Positions 62,870 to 64,000 of a stretch of DNA of 64,000 bases are shown here, piece after piece. A program made the translations under genes and the position numbers. Positions within the stretch are counted from its first letter, which is position 1. Every line of letters begins with the position of its first letter. Source of the DNA: Vulcanimicrobiota bacterium (lineage in GTDB: Bacteria; Vulcanimicrobiota; Vulcanimicrobiia; Vulcanimicrobiales; Vulcanimicrobiaceae); NCBI GenBank assembly GCA_019235995.1, contig JAFAJV010000032.1, positions 1 to 64,000 of the forward strand, in the 5' to 3' direction. Under the pieces are notes generated by a model, which worked only from the letters and a program-made list of their open reading frames with translations, was not told the origin of the DNA and made no database searches.

Positions 62870-64000
62870 TGCGACACGGGAACGCCGCCGCAAAGACGCC
62901 TCGGCATGCGTCCGGCGAGGCTGCCGAAGAACGCGGCTGCATTCGTGTCGTAGGCTGGGCAGCGCGGAAAGAGCGGATCGGCGTTCGGGTCGAGTCGCAC
63001 GCGCGGATTCGCGGCCGCGACCGCCCACACGCCTTCGTCGCGCCTCTTCAGCAGCACCGCCCGATCGCCGTCCCGAAGCGCAAGCGCGCGTGCATATGCG
63101 TGCCAGTCGACGACGTAGGGCCAGCGGCCCGGGCGCAGCACCGTGTCGTTAAAGGCGAGCAGCACGAGCACCGCCGCCACGATCATGTATCTCGCGAAAC
63201 GCGGCTGGCGCAGAACGCCGAACGCCGCGGCGATCGCGGAAGCCGAGACAAGCGCCGCGGTGTAGTGCGAGCCGACGCGGCTCGCCTCGTAGTTCCACGG
63301 CCTCATCAAGACGATCTCCGCGAGCAGCGGTACCCCCAAGAGCAACCACCATCCGACGGCGACCGGCGCGAACGCAAACGGCGCGAGCAGCAGAAACAGC
63401 ATCGAAAGCTTGCTGCCGGGGTCGAACACGGCCAGCGAGTACCGCGGCAGGTTCGGTGCGGTCGCGGCGGCTCGCTCGACGAGCCAAAAGCCGACCCCGT
63501 TGCAAATCGCGAGCGCGGCGAGGGCGATGCCGATGCGCCGGTCCCACCACAGCGCGCACGCGACCGCGAACCAGAGCACGAAAAGAATCTGGTCCTCCTT
63601 CAACCCAAGGAGGAGCTGCCCGGCGATCAGCGCGGGCACGAGCGCGCGCCGCCGAACGAACAGCGCCGCGCCAAAGGCGAGAAGCGGCGCGAACACGTTC
63701 TCCGAGAAATTGTCGTAGCTCAGCCCCTGTGCCGAGGGCGTCAGCAGGTACGCGATGCCCAGCACGTTGGCGGACCGCGCTCCCAACCCCAGCTCGCGTG
63801 CGAAGAGCGCGAGCGGGATCGCGGCGGCGGCGACGGCCAACACTTGCACGACGATCAGCGTCTCCGCACGCGGAAACAGTGCGACCACGGGAACGAGGGC
63901 CGCGAGCGCCCACGAGTCGTGCACCGCGAGATGCGGCCGCCATTCACCGTAATTCCACGACGAGCCGTGCCGCAGGTTCACCAGCGTTTGCAGATAGGTC
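62866..64000 (-). CDS. DUF2079-type polytopic membrane protein (5' end outside window)
   Basis: About 378 codons are seen, reading through to the window edge (TYLQTLVNLRHG at the edge). Multiple membrane segments; SSWNYGEWRPHLAVHDSWAL and LLGLKEDQILFVLWFAVACA are typical of DUF2079, a family related to GT-C transferases. The real start lies beyond 64000. It is coupled to the GT9-like gene. Confidence 0.82.
   Translation of the reverse strand, partial: TYLQTLVNLRHGSSWNYGEWRPHLAVHDSWALAALVPVVALFPRAETLIVVQVLAVAAAAIPLALFARELGLGARSANVLGIAYLLTPSAQGLSYDNFSENVFAPLLAFGAALFVRRRALVPALIAGQLLLGLKEDQILFVLWFAVACALWWDRRIGIALAALAICNGVGFWLVERAAATAPNLPRYSLAVFDPGSKLSMLFLLLAPFAFAPVAVGWWLLLGVPLLAEIVLMRPWNYEASRVGSHYTAALVSASAIAAAFGVLRQPRFARYMIVAAVLVLLAFNDTVLRPGRWPYVVDWHAYARALALRDGDRAVLLKRRDEGVWAVAAANPRVRLDPNADPLFPRCPAYDTNAAAFFGSLAGRMPRRLCGGVPVSQ

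Overview
The window is 64 kb of GC-rich bacterial chromosome, densely packed with housekeeping operons. I see no phage, transposase, CRISPR array, rRNA or tRNA. The cell was probably diderm: there is a large beta-barrel protein ending in Phe, an ExbB/ExbD/TonB cluster, lipoproteins and periplasmic proteins. Gene content and style (copper-amine-oxidase-N plus porin protein, NHL-like secreted propeller, very Pro-rich TonB-like proteins, many GTG/TTG starts, 4-nt start/stop overlaps) fit a poorly cultivated phylum. My best inference is Candidatus Eremiobacterota (WPS-2) or a relative, but no phylogenetic marker was tested.

Left part (1-17 kb, mostly minus strand). An operon encodes a cupredoxin, a Tat-exported metallophosphoesterase, an ECF sigma factor and its anti-sigma factor (cut by the window edge). 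A GH130-type enzyme and the threonine degradation pair tdh-kbl follow upstream. Then comes a sulfate ABC transporter operon, sbp-cysT-(35-codon ORF)-cysW-cysA. A porin-like protein lies next to it and shares a two-part promoter-region element with sbp. Further on are phoB-phoR-pstB without pstSCA, a hydroxyisobutyrate-dehydrogenase-like gene, a class I aldolase and a ferredoxin.

Middle part (17-34 kb). A SIMPL-domain protein and an unusual Clp-type double AAA+ ATPase (zinc finger plus membrane segment, no ClpP loop) are on the plus strand. The rimP-nusA-ylxR-infB-rbfA-nrnA-truB-ribF operon, ending with tlpA and a repeat-propeller lipoprotein, is on the minus strand. A Pro-rich anchored protein is divergent from pyk and a serine hydrolase.

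Right part (35-58 kb, minus strand). A very long co-directional run goes from an RNase H-like gene and mpg through rho, rluB, TPR/TonB, exbB-exbD-exbD-tonB-tonB, uppP, moaC, moaB, folC, folP, folB, a folK-BCCP-like fusion, accC, nusB, PBP1A, xseA, xseB, a low-GC lipoprotein, tlyA and nadK to recN. Most junctions overlap by 1-30 nt, so expression is probably translationally coupled.

Right end (58-64 kb). A GT4 glycosyltransferase is divergent from a G5/3D-domain wall protein, rsmA (ksgA) and a CPBP membrane protease. A GT9-like transferase and a DUF2079 membrane protein close the window.

Most interesting points: the folK-BCCP fusion that has lost the biotinyl lysine yet sits in the accB position before accC; the Clp ATPase architecture; the doubly coupled 35-aa ORF between cysT and cysW; the bipartite element shared by the sulfate operon and the porin gene; and two families of short dispersed repeats at gene ends.
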